Positions 35,137 to 42,248 of a stretch of 64,000 nucleotides of DNA are shown here, in pieces; the first letter of the stretch is position 1; every line of letters starts with the position of its first letter. The notes below the pieces were generated by a model. That model ran no database searches. It was not told the DNA's origin and worked only from the letters and a program-made list of their open reading frames with translations. The position numbers and the translations under genes were made by a program. The stretch is from NCBI RefSeq assembly GCF_009664855.1, contig NZ_CP045928.1, forward strand, positions 1,934,522 to 1,998,521, written 5' to 3'. This stretch comes from Flavobacterium sp. SLB02. GTDB lineage: Bacteria > Bacteroidota > Bacteroidia > Flavobacteriales > Flavobacteriaceae.

Positions 35137-35443
35137 ATGCATTTTTGTTTTTGATTTTCTTTATGAAATAGTACGCGGATGACACAGATCCGCAAGCGAA
35201 AATGCGAATAAAAACGGATTTTTGATTTTGTAGGTACAAGAAAAAGAGCCACTTTATGTTACAATGCAAAGTTATAAATTCAAGCAAATTTGAAATCTTT
35301 GACGAGTTGGAGTTTGGAGTTTTAATATTGAAGTTTTTTTAGGAGCTATATCCTGCTTTCCGGTCCAATCTTTTTATTTTTTAAAGGAAAAAATAAAAAG
35401 GATTTCCACTTCAATAAGGCCTAGGGCAGTCGTGTTCAAAAGA
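35137..35443. other. gap with a dispersed-type word and structured element copy C
   Basis: No gene is seen. At about 35169-35222 lies a CGCGGATGACACAGATCCGC / GCGAATAAAAACGGATTT pattern that resembles short words scattered between flavobacterial genes. At 35305-35340 there is a TTGGAGTTTGGAGTTTT half-site of the TTGGAATTT repeat. At 35341-35426 lies structured element copy C on the minus strand. Confidence 0.5.
35341..35426 (-). ncRNA. structured RNA-like element, copy C
   Basis: Read on the minus strand, ATCC is followed by a 12-bp helix. Its arms on the plus strand are TTTTTATTTTTT (35371-35382) and AAAAAATAAAAA (35388-35399), around a 5-base loop. ATC/GAT pairs outside it, leaving a bulged C as in copies A and B. 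The flanks are GAAGTGGAA and GGACCGGAAAGCAGG, and an outer CCT/AGG pair closes it. It starts about 18 bases after the stop codon of the ExbD-like gene at 35444, in the sense direction, so it could be part of that transcript's 3' end. Confidence 0.55.
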
Positions 35444-35974
35444 TTATCTTGTAGCTAATAATTTTTCCTCTTCAGAAGTAAATTCATTTAGAATACTGTA
35501 ATTATGAATGTTTAGTATCTTCATTTCATTTAAAATATTAACTAGATTCCCATAATTAGATTTTTGGCTTGGTTTAATAATTACAATTAATCCATTTTTA
35601 GGCTTCCCTAAGTTTTTAGAATATTCAAGCACAATTTTACTTTTACTAATTAATTCTTTACGAATTCCGTTTTTGCTATAATTGACTTTTTTTGGGGTTT
35701 CAATTGGGAAATTTATTAGTCCTGAATAAGTTACTATTTCGTCATTTTCGTCTAGTAATATTGTCAATATACGGTTTTCGTCTATATGTCTACAGCCAAA
35801 ATATTCGCCGCAATCATCACAACCCGACATTCCATATTCTAAAACTTTAGGTTTTGCCAATTCAATTGTCACCATAAAAAAGATGATCAATAAAAAAGAA
35901 ACACTCACCATTGCAGTTAAATCGACTCTTGTGCTTAACTTTTTACTTCTTACTTTTTTAGGTAGAGTTTGCAT
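35444..35974 (-). CDS. ExbD/TolR-like protein (second of pair)
   Basis: This 176-residue protein has the ExbD layout: a short basic cytoplasmic segment, then one membrane helix with the conserved aspartate (TRVDLTAMVSVSFLLIIFFMVTIEL, about residues 16-40), and a periplasmic domain. The proline normally found in DLTPM is alanine here. The periplasmic part carries an unusual cysteine-rich insert (GCDDCGEYFGC), then a domain ending with LVNILNEMKILNIHNYSIL, typical of ExbD. ExbD works with ExbB to convert proton motive force into motion for TonB or Tol systems, but no exbB is in the window. It lies 22 bases after its paralogue. Confidence 0.8.
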   Translation of the reverse strand: MQTLPKKVRSKKLSTRVDLTAMVSVSFLLIIFFMVTIELAKPKVLEYGMSGCDDCGEYFGCRHIDENRILTILLDENDEIVTYSGLINFPIETPKKVNYSKNGIRKELISKSKIVLEYSKNLGKPKNGLIVIIKPSQKSNYGNLVNILNEMKILNIHNYSILNEFTSEEEKLLATR

Positions 35975-35996
35975 AGATTTTATAGAATTAAGTAAA

Positions 35997-36530
35997 TTAT
36001 TTAGTCGCTAATAAATTTGATTCTTCAGGTGTAAAATCATTTACAATAGTGTAAGTGTCAATTTTTGCAATTGCCATTTCATCAAGAATATCGACTAAAT
36101 TTTTATAATTAGATTCTTTGCTTGGTTTGATAATAACAGTAATTCCTCTTCCGGGTTTTCCTAATTGAGCCGAATATTCAAGCATGTTTTTATTTCTTAA
36201 TAAAAGTTCTTTTCTAATACCATCTTTACCATAGCTAATTTCTTTGACCGGAGCCATCGGATTTTCCATAAATCCCATGTAGGATATTAATTTATTATTA
36301 CTTCCTAATAATAAAATAACAGTTCTTTCGCCACCACCACAACTGATCCATCTACCGTTACCGCAAGTCCAATCATTATCAGGCAAACTTAAATCAACCG
36401 CTTTTGGTTTAGATAACTCAATTGTCACCATAAAAAAGATGATCAATAAAAAAGAAACACTCACCATTGGGGTTAAATCGACTCTTGTACTTAACTTTTT
36501 ACTTCTGATTTTTTTAGGTAGATTTTCCAT
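35997..36530 (-). CDS. ExbD/TolR-like protein (first of pair)
   Basis: This 177-residue protein is a paralogue of the next gene downstream. The N-terminal segment LPKKIRSKKLSTRVDLTPMV and the membrane helix SVSFLLIIFFMVTIEL carry the conserved Asp-Leu-Thr-Pro motif. The periplasmic domain has a short Cys/Gly-rich insert (WTCGNGRWISCGGG) and the ExbD-type C-terminal fold (LVDILDEMAIAKIDTYTIV). The intact proline makes this copy the more canonical of the two. With its partner it forms a two-gene operon ending in structured element C. The energised partner is unknown. Confidence 0.82.
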   Translation of the reverse strand: MENLPKKIRSKKLSTRVDLTPMVSVSFLLIIFFMVTIELSKPKAVDLSLPDNDWTCGNGRWISCGGGERTVILLLGSNNKLISYMGFMENPMAPVKEISYGKDGIRKELLLRNKNMLEYSAQLGKPGRGITVIIKPSKESNYKNLVDILDEMAIAKIDTYTIVNDFTPEESNLLATK

Positions 36531-36740
36531 AAATGATAAATTGATTTACTAAAGTTAACAATAAAATTAACATATTGATAAACCTGAATTTAAAAATAAT
36601 CAAAATAATTTTAGGTATTAAAAGCTTGTTTTACAGCCTTTTTTGAAGATGTTTCAATGTTTTTAAAACTTTTTTGAAGATTTAATAAAACCAAAACAAT
36701 TATTACCGCGTAAATGAGCTTATAACTTAAAATATTAATT

Positions 36741-37295
36741 ATGAAAACTAGAAAATTTTTAGCCGTAGCAATCTTAGCATTAGGATTTGGATTTACATCA
36801 TTTGCGCAAAAAACTGTAATGGTTGGTGGAGCTGCAATGTACCCAAACAAAAATATTATTGAAAATGCCGTAAACTCAAAAGACCACACTACACTTGTAG
36901 CTGCTGTAAAAGCTGCTGATTTAGTAGAAACATTACAAAGTAAAGGACCATTCACCGTTTTTGCCCCAACAAATGCTGCGTTTGACAAATTGCCAGCAGG
37001 AACTGTAGCAACATTATTGAAACCTGAAAACAAAAAAATGCTGCAAACGATCTTGACCTATCATGTTGTTGCAGGAAAAATGAATGCTTCTGATATTGCT
37101 AAAGCAATAAAAGCAGGAAAAGGAAAAGCAACTCTTAAAACGGTTAGCGGTGGAATTCTTACTGCATGGATGAAAGGAAAAGATTTATACATCACTGACC
37201 AAAGCGGAAACAATTCTAAAGTTACCATTGCAGATGTGAATCAATCTAATGGTGTAATTCATGTTGTAGATACTGTATTATTGCCTAAAAAATAA
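36741..37295 (+). CDS. fasciclin (FAS1) domain secreted protein
   Basis: This 184-residue protein has a signal peptide (cleavage after SFAQ, about residue 22) and a single FAS1 domain. H1 motif: HTTLVAAVKAADLVETLQSKGPFTVFAPTNAAFDKLP. H2 motif: VADVNQSNGVIHVVDTVLLP-like (IADVNQSNGVIHVVDTVLL). YH is in LTYHVVAGKM. These domains mediate cell adhesion or surface binding in eukaryotes; bacterial ones are secreted with unclear roles. The preceding 210 bases show no other gene. It ends in a repeat-type terminator shared with the convergent EamA gene. Confidence 0.9.
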   Translation: MKTRKFLAVAILALGFGFTSFAQKTVMVGGAAMYPNKNIIENAVNSKDHTTLVAAVKAADLVETLQSKGPFTVFAPTNAAFDKLPAGTVATLLKPENKKMLQTILTYHVVAGKMNASDIAKAIKAGKGKATLKTVSGGILTAWMKGKDLYITDQSGNNSKVTIADVNQSNGVIHVVDTVLLPKK

Positions 37296-37326
37296 TAGCT
37301 GTTTTATAAAAAAAAAGCAATAATTA

Positions 37327-37368
37327 AAAATTCCAAATCCCAACTTTTAAATTGGAATTTGGAATTTT
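37327..37368. terminator. bidirectional terminator of the TTGGAATTT repeat family
   Basis: AAAATTCCAAATCCCAA (37327-37343) pairs with TTGGAATTTGGAATTTT (37352-37368) apart from one mismatch, around an 8-base loop. It lies between the ends of the fasciclin (+) and EamA (-) genes and has A and T tracts on both sides, so it can end both transcripts. Confidence 0.75.
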
Positions 37369-37389
37369 AATTATTAGAAGTTTTGTAGC

Positions 37390-38235
37390 TTATCTTTTAG
37401 CGGTTAATGTTGATCCGGCCGAAGCAATAACAACGCAAAATACAGCCACAATTTCATAAATATTAAGCTTTTCCTGCAAGAATATAAAAGCGCAGATAGA
37501 AGCTGCCGCTGGTTCTAAGCTCATTAAAATACTAAAAGTTCGTGGTGGAAGCTGTCCTAAAGCTTTCATCTCAAGTGTAAACGGAATTGCGCTTGACAAA
37601 AGCGCCAACGCTATACCCATGCCAAAAAGCTTTGGAGTAAGATGCGACAGTCCGTTTTCGTAAATACCAAAAGGGAGGATTAAAATTGCCGCAAATAACA
37701 TTCCGGTTGATACAGCCTGGCCACCATTCATAATTTGAGAAATCTTTCCACCCAAAACTATATAGGTAGCCCATAATGCACCAGCCAAAAGCGCAAAGAA
37801 AACTCCTAAAAGATCGATACCTTCATTTGTCCAGGGAGCGATTAAAGCGATTCCGATAGCTGCTAATATCACCCAGCAATAATCTACCAGTCGTTTTGAG
37901 CCAATTATAGCCAACAGTAAAGGTCCTACAAATTCTAGCGTAACGGCCAGTCCTATAGAGATTCTTTCTATTGCTAAATAAAAAATTAAATTCATTGCAC
38001 CCAAACATAAACCATAGGGAACGACTATTTTCCATTGTTTTGGCGTGATTGCTTTTAGATTGGGTCTGTAAGCCAATAGTAAAATTACAGCCGATAACCC
38101 AATTCGGATAGAGGCGGTTCCGGCAGCTCCAATTGTGGGAAATAAACTTTTGGCAATTGCAGCTCCGCATTGTACGCTTACAATCGCTAAAAGCACAGCG
38201 TAAATAGGAGGGATATTAAAATCTTTGTTTTTCAT
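37390..38235 (-). CDS. EamA/RhtA-like exporter (DMT superfamily)
   Basis: This 281-residue protein has ten hydrophobic helices in two EamA repeats (first about 10-130, second about 145-275). The line LRIGLSAVILLLAYRP-like (ASIRIGLSAVILLLAYRPN), the APWTN loop and the second-repeat segment LSSAIPFTLEMKALGQLPPRTFSILMSLEPAAASICAF resemble RhtA, the threonine/homoserine exporter of E. coli. The substrate is likely an amino acid or related metabolite. The TTA stop at 37390 faces the bidirectional terminator. The ATG at 38235 gives a normal length. The 46-residue gene lies upstream on the same strand. Confidence 0.85.
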   Translation of the reverse strand: MKNKDFNIPPIYAVLLAIVSVQCGAAIAKSLFPTIGAAGTASIRIGLSAVILLLAYRPNLKAITPKQWKIVVPYGLCLGAMNLIFYLAIERISIGLAVTLEFVGPLLLAIIGSKRLVDYCWVILAAIGIALIAPWTNEGIDLLGVFFALLAGALWATYIVLGGKISQIMNGGQAVSTGMLFAAILILPFGIYENGLSHLTPKLFGMGIALALLSSAIPFTLEMKALGQLPPRTFSILMSLEPAAASICAFIFLQEKLNIYEIVAVFCVVIASAGSTLTAKR

Positions 38236-38346
38236 TAGAAATAATTGATGCGATAAGAAATGTATTTACGAAGTAATAATTTCTATCTCAAGAGGTATTG
38301 TTGAAATTAACCTCAACTCTTTAATATAAGGATGGGGATATTTTGA

Positions 38347-38487
38347 TTATTGCAATGCGCGTTTTGTAACAAAAGCACGATAACCAATAATAGCCATTTG
38401 CCATTTTTTTGCTTTCGAAATGTCTAAACCTTGTTTGGTAAAGCTAGGTAAAAGGACTTTATTGATTTTGGCTAAAATTTTATACAT
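38347..38487 (-). CDS. 46-residue conserved-looking small protein
   Basis: The open frame reads MYKILAKINKVLLPSFTKQG followed by LDISKAKKWQMAIIGYRAFV and TKRALQ, with a basic amphipathic start and a short hydrophobic part. I recall similar proteins of 45-50 residues (LPSFTKKGLDLSKASK... IIGWRxYVTKNxL) in flavobacterial genomes, some mislabelled as SsrA-binding protein. It is too small to be SmpB. It lies 111 bases upstream of the EamA gene and behind the terminator of the serine-hydrolase operon, so it has its own promoter. Function is unknown. Confidence 0.6.
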   Translation of the reverse strand: MYKILAKINKVLLPSFTKQGLDISKAKKWQMAIIGYRAFVTKRALQ

Positions 38488-38513
38488 GGCATTTTAATTT
38501 TTGCAAAGATATA

Positions 38514-38547
38514 AAAAAAGACTTTGCGGTTGGGCAAAGTCTTTTTT
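38514..38547 (-). terminator. terminator of the BlaI/M56/serine-hydrolase operon
   Basis: AAAAAAGACTTTGC (38514-38527) and GCAAAGTCTTTTTT (38534-38547) make a perfect 14-bp hairpin with a 6-base loop. A/T tracts flank it on both sides; on the minus strand it ends the operon 40 bases after the stop codon. Confidence 0.88.
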
Positions 38548-38587
38548 ATGAATATTTTACGCAATAAAAGATGATTATTTCCAGCTT

Positions 38588-40036
38588 TTATGATTTCTTC
38601 TGTAAAAGTTTGTCAATCTTCTCCAGCATTAGTTTTGCATTAGCATTATCAGGTCTTAGTTCTAATGCCTTTTTATAATTTTCTTTTGAAATTTCGAACT
38701 GATTGTTTCTAAAATAACCATCAGCCAGACTATCATATGCATTTCCGGATTTTGGATTTTCTATTGTATTTAATTCTAAAACTTTAATGCCGTCACTTAT
38801 TCTTCCGTGATCGATTAAGGTATAACCAATAAGATTTAATCGGTACTGAAAATCCCAGCCGGGATGGCTTTTTTTTGTATCTAAATAATTTTTCTTTGCT
38901 TCTTCGATATTTAATTTTAAAAAGTTCTGATTGATTTTTTCACCGGTAAGATAGTAGTCATCTGTTAATTTTTTATCTACAATTGCCGCGACATGGTTTA
39001 TTACCTGACTCTGCACATACAACGAAGAATATCTATGTCCGTTTGCTAAAAATATAATTGTTAATTTATTATCAGGAAATTTTCTAAATGCCGTTTCATT
39101 TCCTCCCGTAAAGCCATAAGAAAGAATTTTATTTACAGGAACAATTTCCCAGCCGTAAGCAAAGCGATCTGTATTGTTGGCAAATGCAAAAGGCTTCCAC
39201 ATCGAATATTTAGTTTCTTTATTAAGGTAAACATCTTTATCCAGATTTTCGTTCCAGCGTATAAAGTTCTGTAAAGTAATGTTTAAGCCATTGGCAGAAT
39301 GTGCATCAAACCCAAAATTTGAAATGCTTTTTGTATAATTCTTTGTTTTGATATCATAATTATAGCGAGGAGCACTATTAGGAAAATTTTCTCCAAAATT
39401 AGATGAAAAATAAACCCCTGATTGTATTGCAGGAAACTGATTTTGCAAAATATAATCTTCAAGAGTTAAACTGGTAATTTTCTCTATAATTTTGGTTAGA
39501 AATAAATAATTGGTCTGATTATAACTGTATTCATTTCCAGTAACAAATTCCATTGGTTTTTTAGATAAAATCGCCAATTTTTCTTCAAAAGGCAATGTAA
39601 TCTTTATGTCCTCAAACATGATAATATTAGGTAATCCGGAAGAATGGGACAACAAATTCTTGACCTGTATCTTTTGCCATTCATTGGGCAGATTGTCCAG
39701 GTATTTAGAAATAGGATCTTCTAATGATAATTTTCCCTTTTCGATAAGCTGAAACACGCCAACATTAGTAATAAGTTTAGTTGTAGAGAAGAGTTTAAAA
39801 GCAGTGTTTTTATCCACTGCTTTATTTTCTTCCAGAGAGGCTTTCCCAAAATATTTTTCATAAATAACTTTGCCGTCTTTTATAACACCCAATGCTACTC
39901 CGGGGATTTCATTTATTTGTATTACTTCTTTAATGTAATTGTCAATTTTTTGTTCGATTAATTGATCTTCATTTTTTTGACTAAATGACCAATTAAAAAC
40001 CAATAGGAGAGAGGCTAGTAAAAATGAGTTTTTCAT
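38588..40036 (-). CDS. serine hydrolase (beta-lactamase family class C fold) with TPR tail
   Basis: This 482-residue protein has a signal peptide (cleavage after SFSQ, about residue 20) and a PF00144-type beta-lactamase/D-peptidase domain. The nucleophile motif S84-T-T-K87 lies in FKLFSTTKLITNVG. The second motif aligns as Y172-N-Q (YSYNQTNYLFL) in place of the usual YSN, and a GFTGGNE segment stands for the third motif. The last 100 residues form two TPR units (ISDGIKVLELNTIENPKSGNAYDSLADGYFRNNQFEISKENYKKALELRPDNANAK). It is the fifth and last gene of the BlaI/M56 operon, in the position that a beta-lactamase has in classic bla operons. Real activity (esterase, peptidase or beta-lactam hydrolysis) is not known. 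Confidence 0.82.
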   Translation of the reverse strand: MKNSFLLASLLLVFNWSFSQKNEDQLIEQKIDNYIKEVIQINEIPGVALGVIKDGKVIYEKYFGKASLEENKAVDKNTAFKLFSTTKLITNVGVFQLIEKGKLSLEDPISKYLDNLPNEWQKIQVKNLLSHSSGLPNIIMFEDIKITLPFEEKLAILSKKPMEFVTGNEYSYNQTNYLFLTKIIEKITSLTLEDYILQNQFPAIQSGVYFSSNFGENFPNSAPRYNYDIKTKNYTKSISNFGFDAHSANGLNITLQNFIRWNENLDKDVYLNKETKYSMWKPFAFANNTDRFAYGWEIVPVNKILSYGFTGGNETAFRKFPDNKLTIIFLANGHRYSSLYVQSQVINHVAAIVDKKLTDDYYLTGEKINQNFLKLNIEEAKKNYLDTKKSHPGWDFQYRLNLIGYTLIDHGRISDGIKVLELNTIENPKSGNAYDSLADGYFRNNQFEISKENYKKALELRPDNANAKLMLEKIDKLLQKKS

Positions 40037-40060
40037 GTATGATTTGGGATATTTCCTGAA

Positions 40061-41848
40061 TTAAGATTTTTTGCTTTGTGTTTCAATTCTTTTGAAATCT
40101 TTTTCATGTTCTTTCATACTTTTCTCATACACTTTCATGTCTTTTTCAAATTGCTCCATCTTTTTTTCAAATTCGGCTCCAAATTGCTTTTCGATAATGG
40201 CGCTATATTTATCCATTTCTACTTCAAATTTTCCCATTGCAACTTCGAACTTTTCCATTTCTTTATCATACCCAAGTTCACGTTTTGCCATGATTTGATC
40301 TACTTGCTTTTCATAAGCAGCCATTTGTGGCTCAATAAGGCTCATTTTTTTATCAAATTCCTCCATCTTTTTTTCGAAATTTTTCATTGCAACTTTATCC
40401 TCAGGATTTTTTGGCGCTACCGGAGGTTTTGGCATTTTTGACATATTAGGCGGCGGAGGAAGATATAATTCCTTTGGCAATACAGGTGCTACCGGAGCTA
40501 TAGGTGCTGGTGGTAATGATGCTGTTGACGGAGGTGTAGGCGGAACTGGTGGAGCAATCATACCCTGGCTATTATATTCTCTTACTTCTGCAACGTAATT
40601 TTCATCAGTCATTGCGCTGTCACTATCCCCATCCGCAAATAAATTGATTTTTTTAGAACCATTATCTTCCGTAATAATTACAATACCACAATTTTTAATC
40701 GCTTTATCTCCTTCAACCTGAAAAGTTTGTACTTCTCCTGTTCCTTTTTTAATATCGACTTTAATAGCTGTCAATTCGTTAGCTGAATTTCTTTTCACAT
40801 CAGATATTACAACATCAACATTATGGTTTTGTTTTGCTTTTTGTACTATTTCTTTTAATTCCTGATCTGTTGTTGATTTTTTAATATTGTAAACATCTGT
40901 TTGACTTTCTTTCCCGGCAACTTCTTTTAGTTCTTTTCGTTCTTTTTCCTGTGCTATTATATTAATTTGAAATAAAAACACAAAAGCTACAAGCGCAGGA
41001 ATTATAGCATAATACTTCCAGTAATTTCGCTTTTTTGATTGATTTTTGTTTAACATGACAATTCGTTTTTTGATTAATGATTGATAAAAATGATTGGTAA
41101 TGGCAACACAACTTTCGTGTGTTGTAATTTTTAAAAGCGTGTATTGGTACGCTTTCTTGTCGGATATTTTTTTGGCAGCTTCGCTATCTGCAATAAATTC
41201 AAGATTTTGCAGAATAGCTTTTTTGTACAGCCAAATTATTGGATTGAACCAAAACAGCACACAAAATACGCGCGAAATCAAGACGTCTATAGTATGATTC
41301 TGATCACTATGTACTTTTTCGTGTTCAATAATATTTTCTAATTCTGATGCTGTATACATTGATGAGTTGTATACGATATAATCAAAATAAGAAAACGGAG
41401 CAATGTTTTCGTTAATATCTACAAATTTAAAATCAGCTTGTTGTTGTACTTTTTTACCTTTTAGAACAGAATTTAAGCTGTAAAAATCAAGGACAAACTT
41501 TATGACCAGGGCAAGAAAACCAAGTATGTAAATAGCTAGCAGAACATAATTCCAATTAATTTCAAAAGATTCATTTTCAATAGTATGAATTGGAATCTGA
41601 GAAAAATTTAAATTTGAAACGCCATAAGTTTTTTGATCTAAAGCCAAAACTTCAACAGCAGCAGGTTCAACCCAAACAATCTTGTTGTATACTACAAATG
41701 GTAAAATTACCGAGGTGATCAAACCTGCCAGTAAAAACCATCTGCTGCTGGTAAAAAATGTTTCTTTGCGCAATAAAAAATAATAAGCGCAATAAAACAG
41801 TACTAGTAATCCACTGGATTTTGCGATAAAGGTGAAAAGTGCTTCCAT
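40061..41848 (-). CDS. M56 (BlaR1-like) membrane metallopeptidase with coiled-coil tail
   Basis: This 595-residue protein has the BlaR1/MecR1 N-terminal half. It has three membrane helices (about 8-26, 37-55 and 99-122), the cytoplasmic M56 protease with H176-E-K-V-H180 and the downstream EFIADSEA, and a fourth helix at about 287-308. The sensor part differs from BlaR1: a domain shared with its paralogue (DVYNIKK to TAIKVDIKKG), a proline-rich linker (PPVPPTPPS, PPAPIAPVAPVLP) and a long charged coiled coil (about 470-595). No penicillin-binding domain is fused. It probably cleaves the partner BlaI repressor on an unknown signal. It lies five bases after the second blaI gene. Confidence 0.8.
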   Translation of the reverse strand: MEALFTFIAKSSGLLVLFYCAYYFLLRKETFFTSSRWFLLAGLITSVILPFVVYNKIVWVEPAAVEVLALDQKTYGVSNLNFSQIPIHTIENESFEINWNYVLLAIYILGFLALVIKFVLDFYSLNSVLKGKKVQQQADFKFVDINENIAPFSYFDYIVYNSSMYTASELENIIEHEKVHSDQNHTIDVLISRVFCVLFWFNPIIWLYKKAILQNLEFIADSEAAKKISDKKAYQYTLLKITTHESCVAITNHFYQSLIKKRIVMLNKNQSKKRNYWKYYAIIPALVAFVFLFQINIIAQEKERKELKEVAGKESQTDVYNIKKSTTDQELKEIVQKAKQNHNVDVVISDVKRNSANELTAIKVDIKKGTGEVQTFQVEGDKAIKNCGIVIITEDNGSKKINLFADGDSDSAMTDENYVAEVREYNSQGMIAPPVPPTPPSTASLPPAPIAPVAPVLPKELYLPPPPNMSKMPKPPVAPKNPEDKVAMKNFEKKMEEFDKKMSLIEPQMAAYEKQVDQIMAKRELGYDKEMEKFEVAMGKFEVEMDKYSAIIEKQFGAEFEKKMEQFEKDMKVYEKSMKEHEKDFKRIETQSKKS

Positions 41849-41853
41849 AAAGA

Positions 41854-42222
41854 TTATTTTACTTCTTGTGGAGTTTCAATCATAGCTAAGATCTCACGTA
41901 ATTCTGCAGCCGAAATTTTCTCTTCTTTAGCAAAAAATGAAACCATATTTTTATATGAACTATTAAAATAGTTGTCAATGGCAGTATTCATATACTTTTT
42001 GCTATAAGCTTCCAGTGTAATTACTGGATGATACTGATGCGTGTTTCCAAAAGCATTGTGCCCTACAAAACCTTTTTCTTCAAGATTGCGTACAATTGTC
42101 GAAAGCGTGTTGTAATGCGGCTGGTCTTCCGTAATCTCTGCCTGTATCTCTTTTACGAATGCTTTTTTAAGCTTCCATAAAATGTGCATGATTTCTTCTT
42201 CTTTATTGGTTAACTTTTGCAT
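41854..42222 (-). CDS. BlaI/MecI family repressor (second copy)
   Basis: This 122-residue protein has the winged-helix DNA-binding domain LTNKEEEIMHILWKLKKAFVKEIQAEI and the NTLSTIVRNLEEKGFVGH helix-turn-helix, with a C-terminal dimerisation part that is cleaved in family members. It is about 90% identical to the first copy at 43850. The gap to the upstream M56 gene is 26 bases, with no room for a separate full promoter, so it is part of the operon. It probably represses the operon through the palindromes at 44245-44280. Confidence 0.85.
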   Translation of the reverse strand: MQKLTNKEEEIMHILWKLKKAFVKEIQAEITEDQPHYNTLSTIVRNLEEKGFVGHNAFGNTHQYHPVITLEAYSKKYMNTAIDNYFNSSYKNMVSFFAKEEKISAAELREILAMIETPQEVK

Positions 42223-42248
42223 GATTATTAGATTTTACGCAACAGAAA

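Noticed and set aside
40071..40441. Two long Phe/Ser-rich plus-strand frames
   Set aside because: They are antisense to the Lys/Glu-rich coiled coil of the M56 protein, which yields Phe-rich frames automatically.
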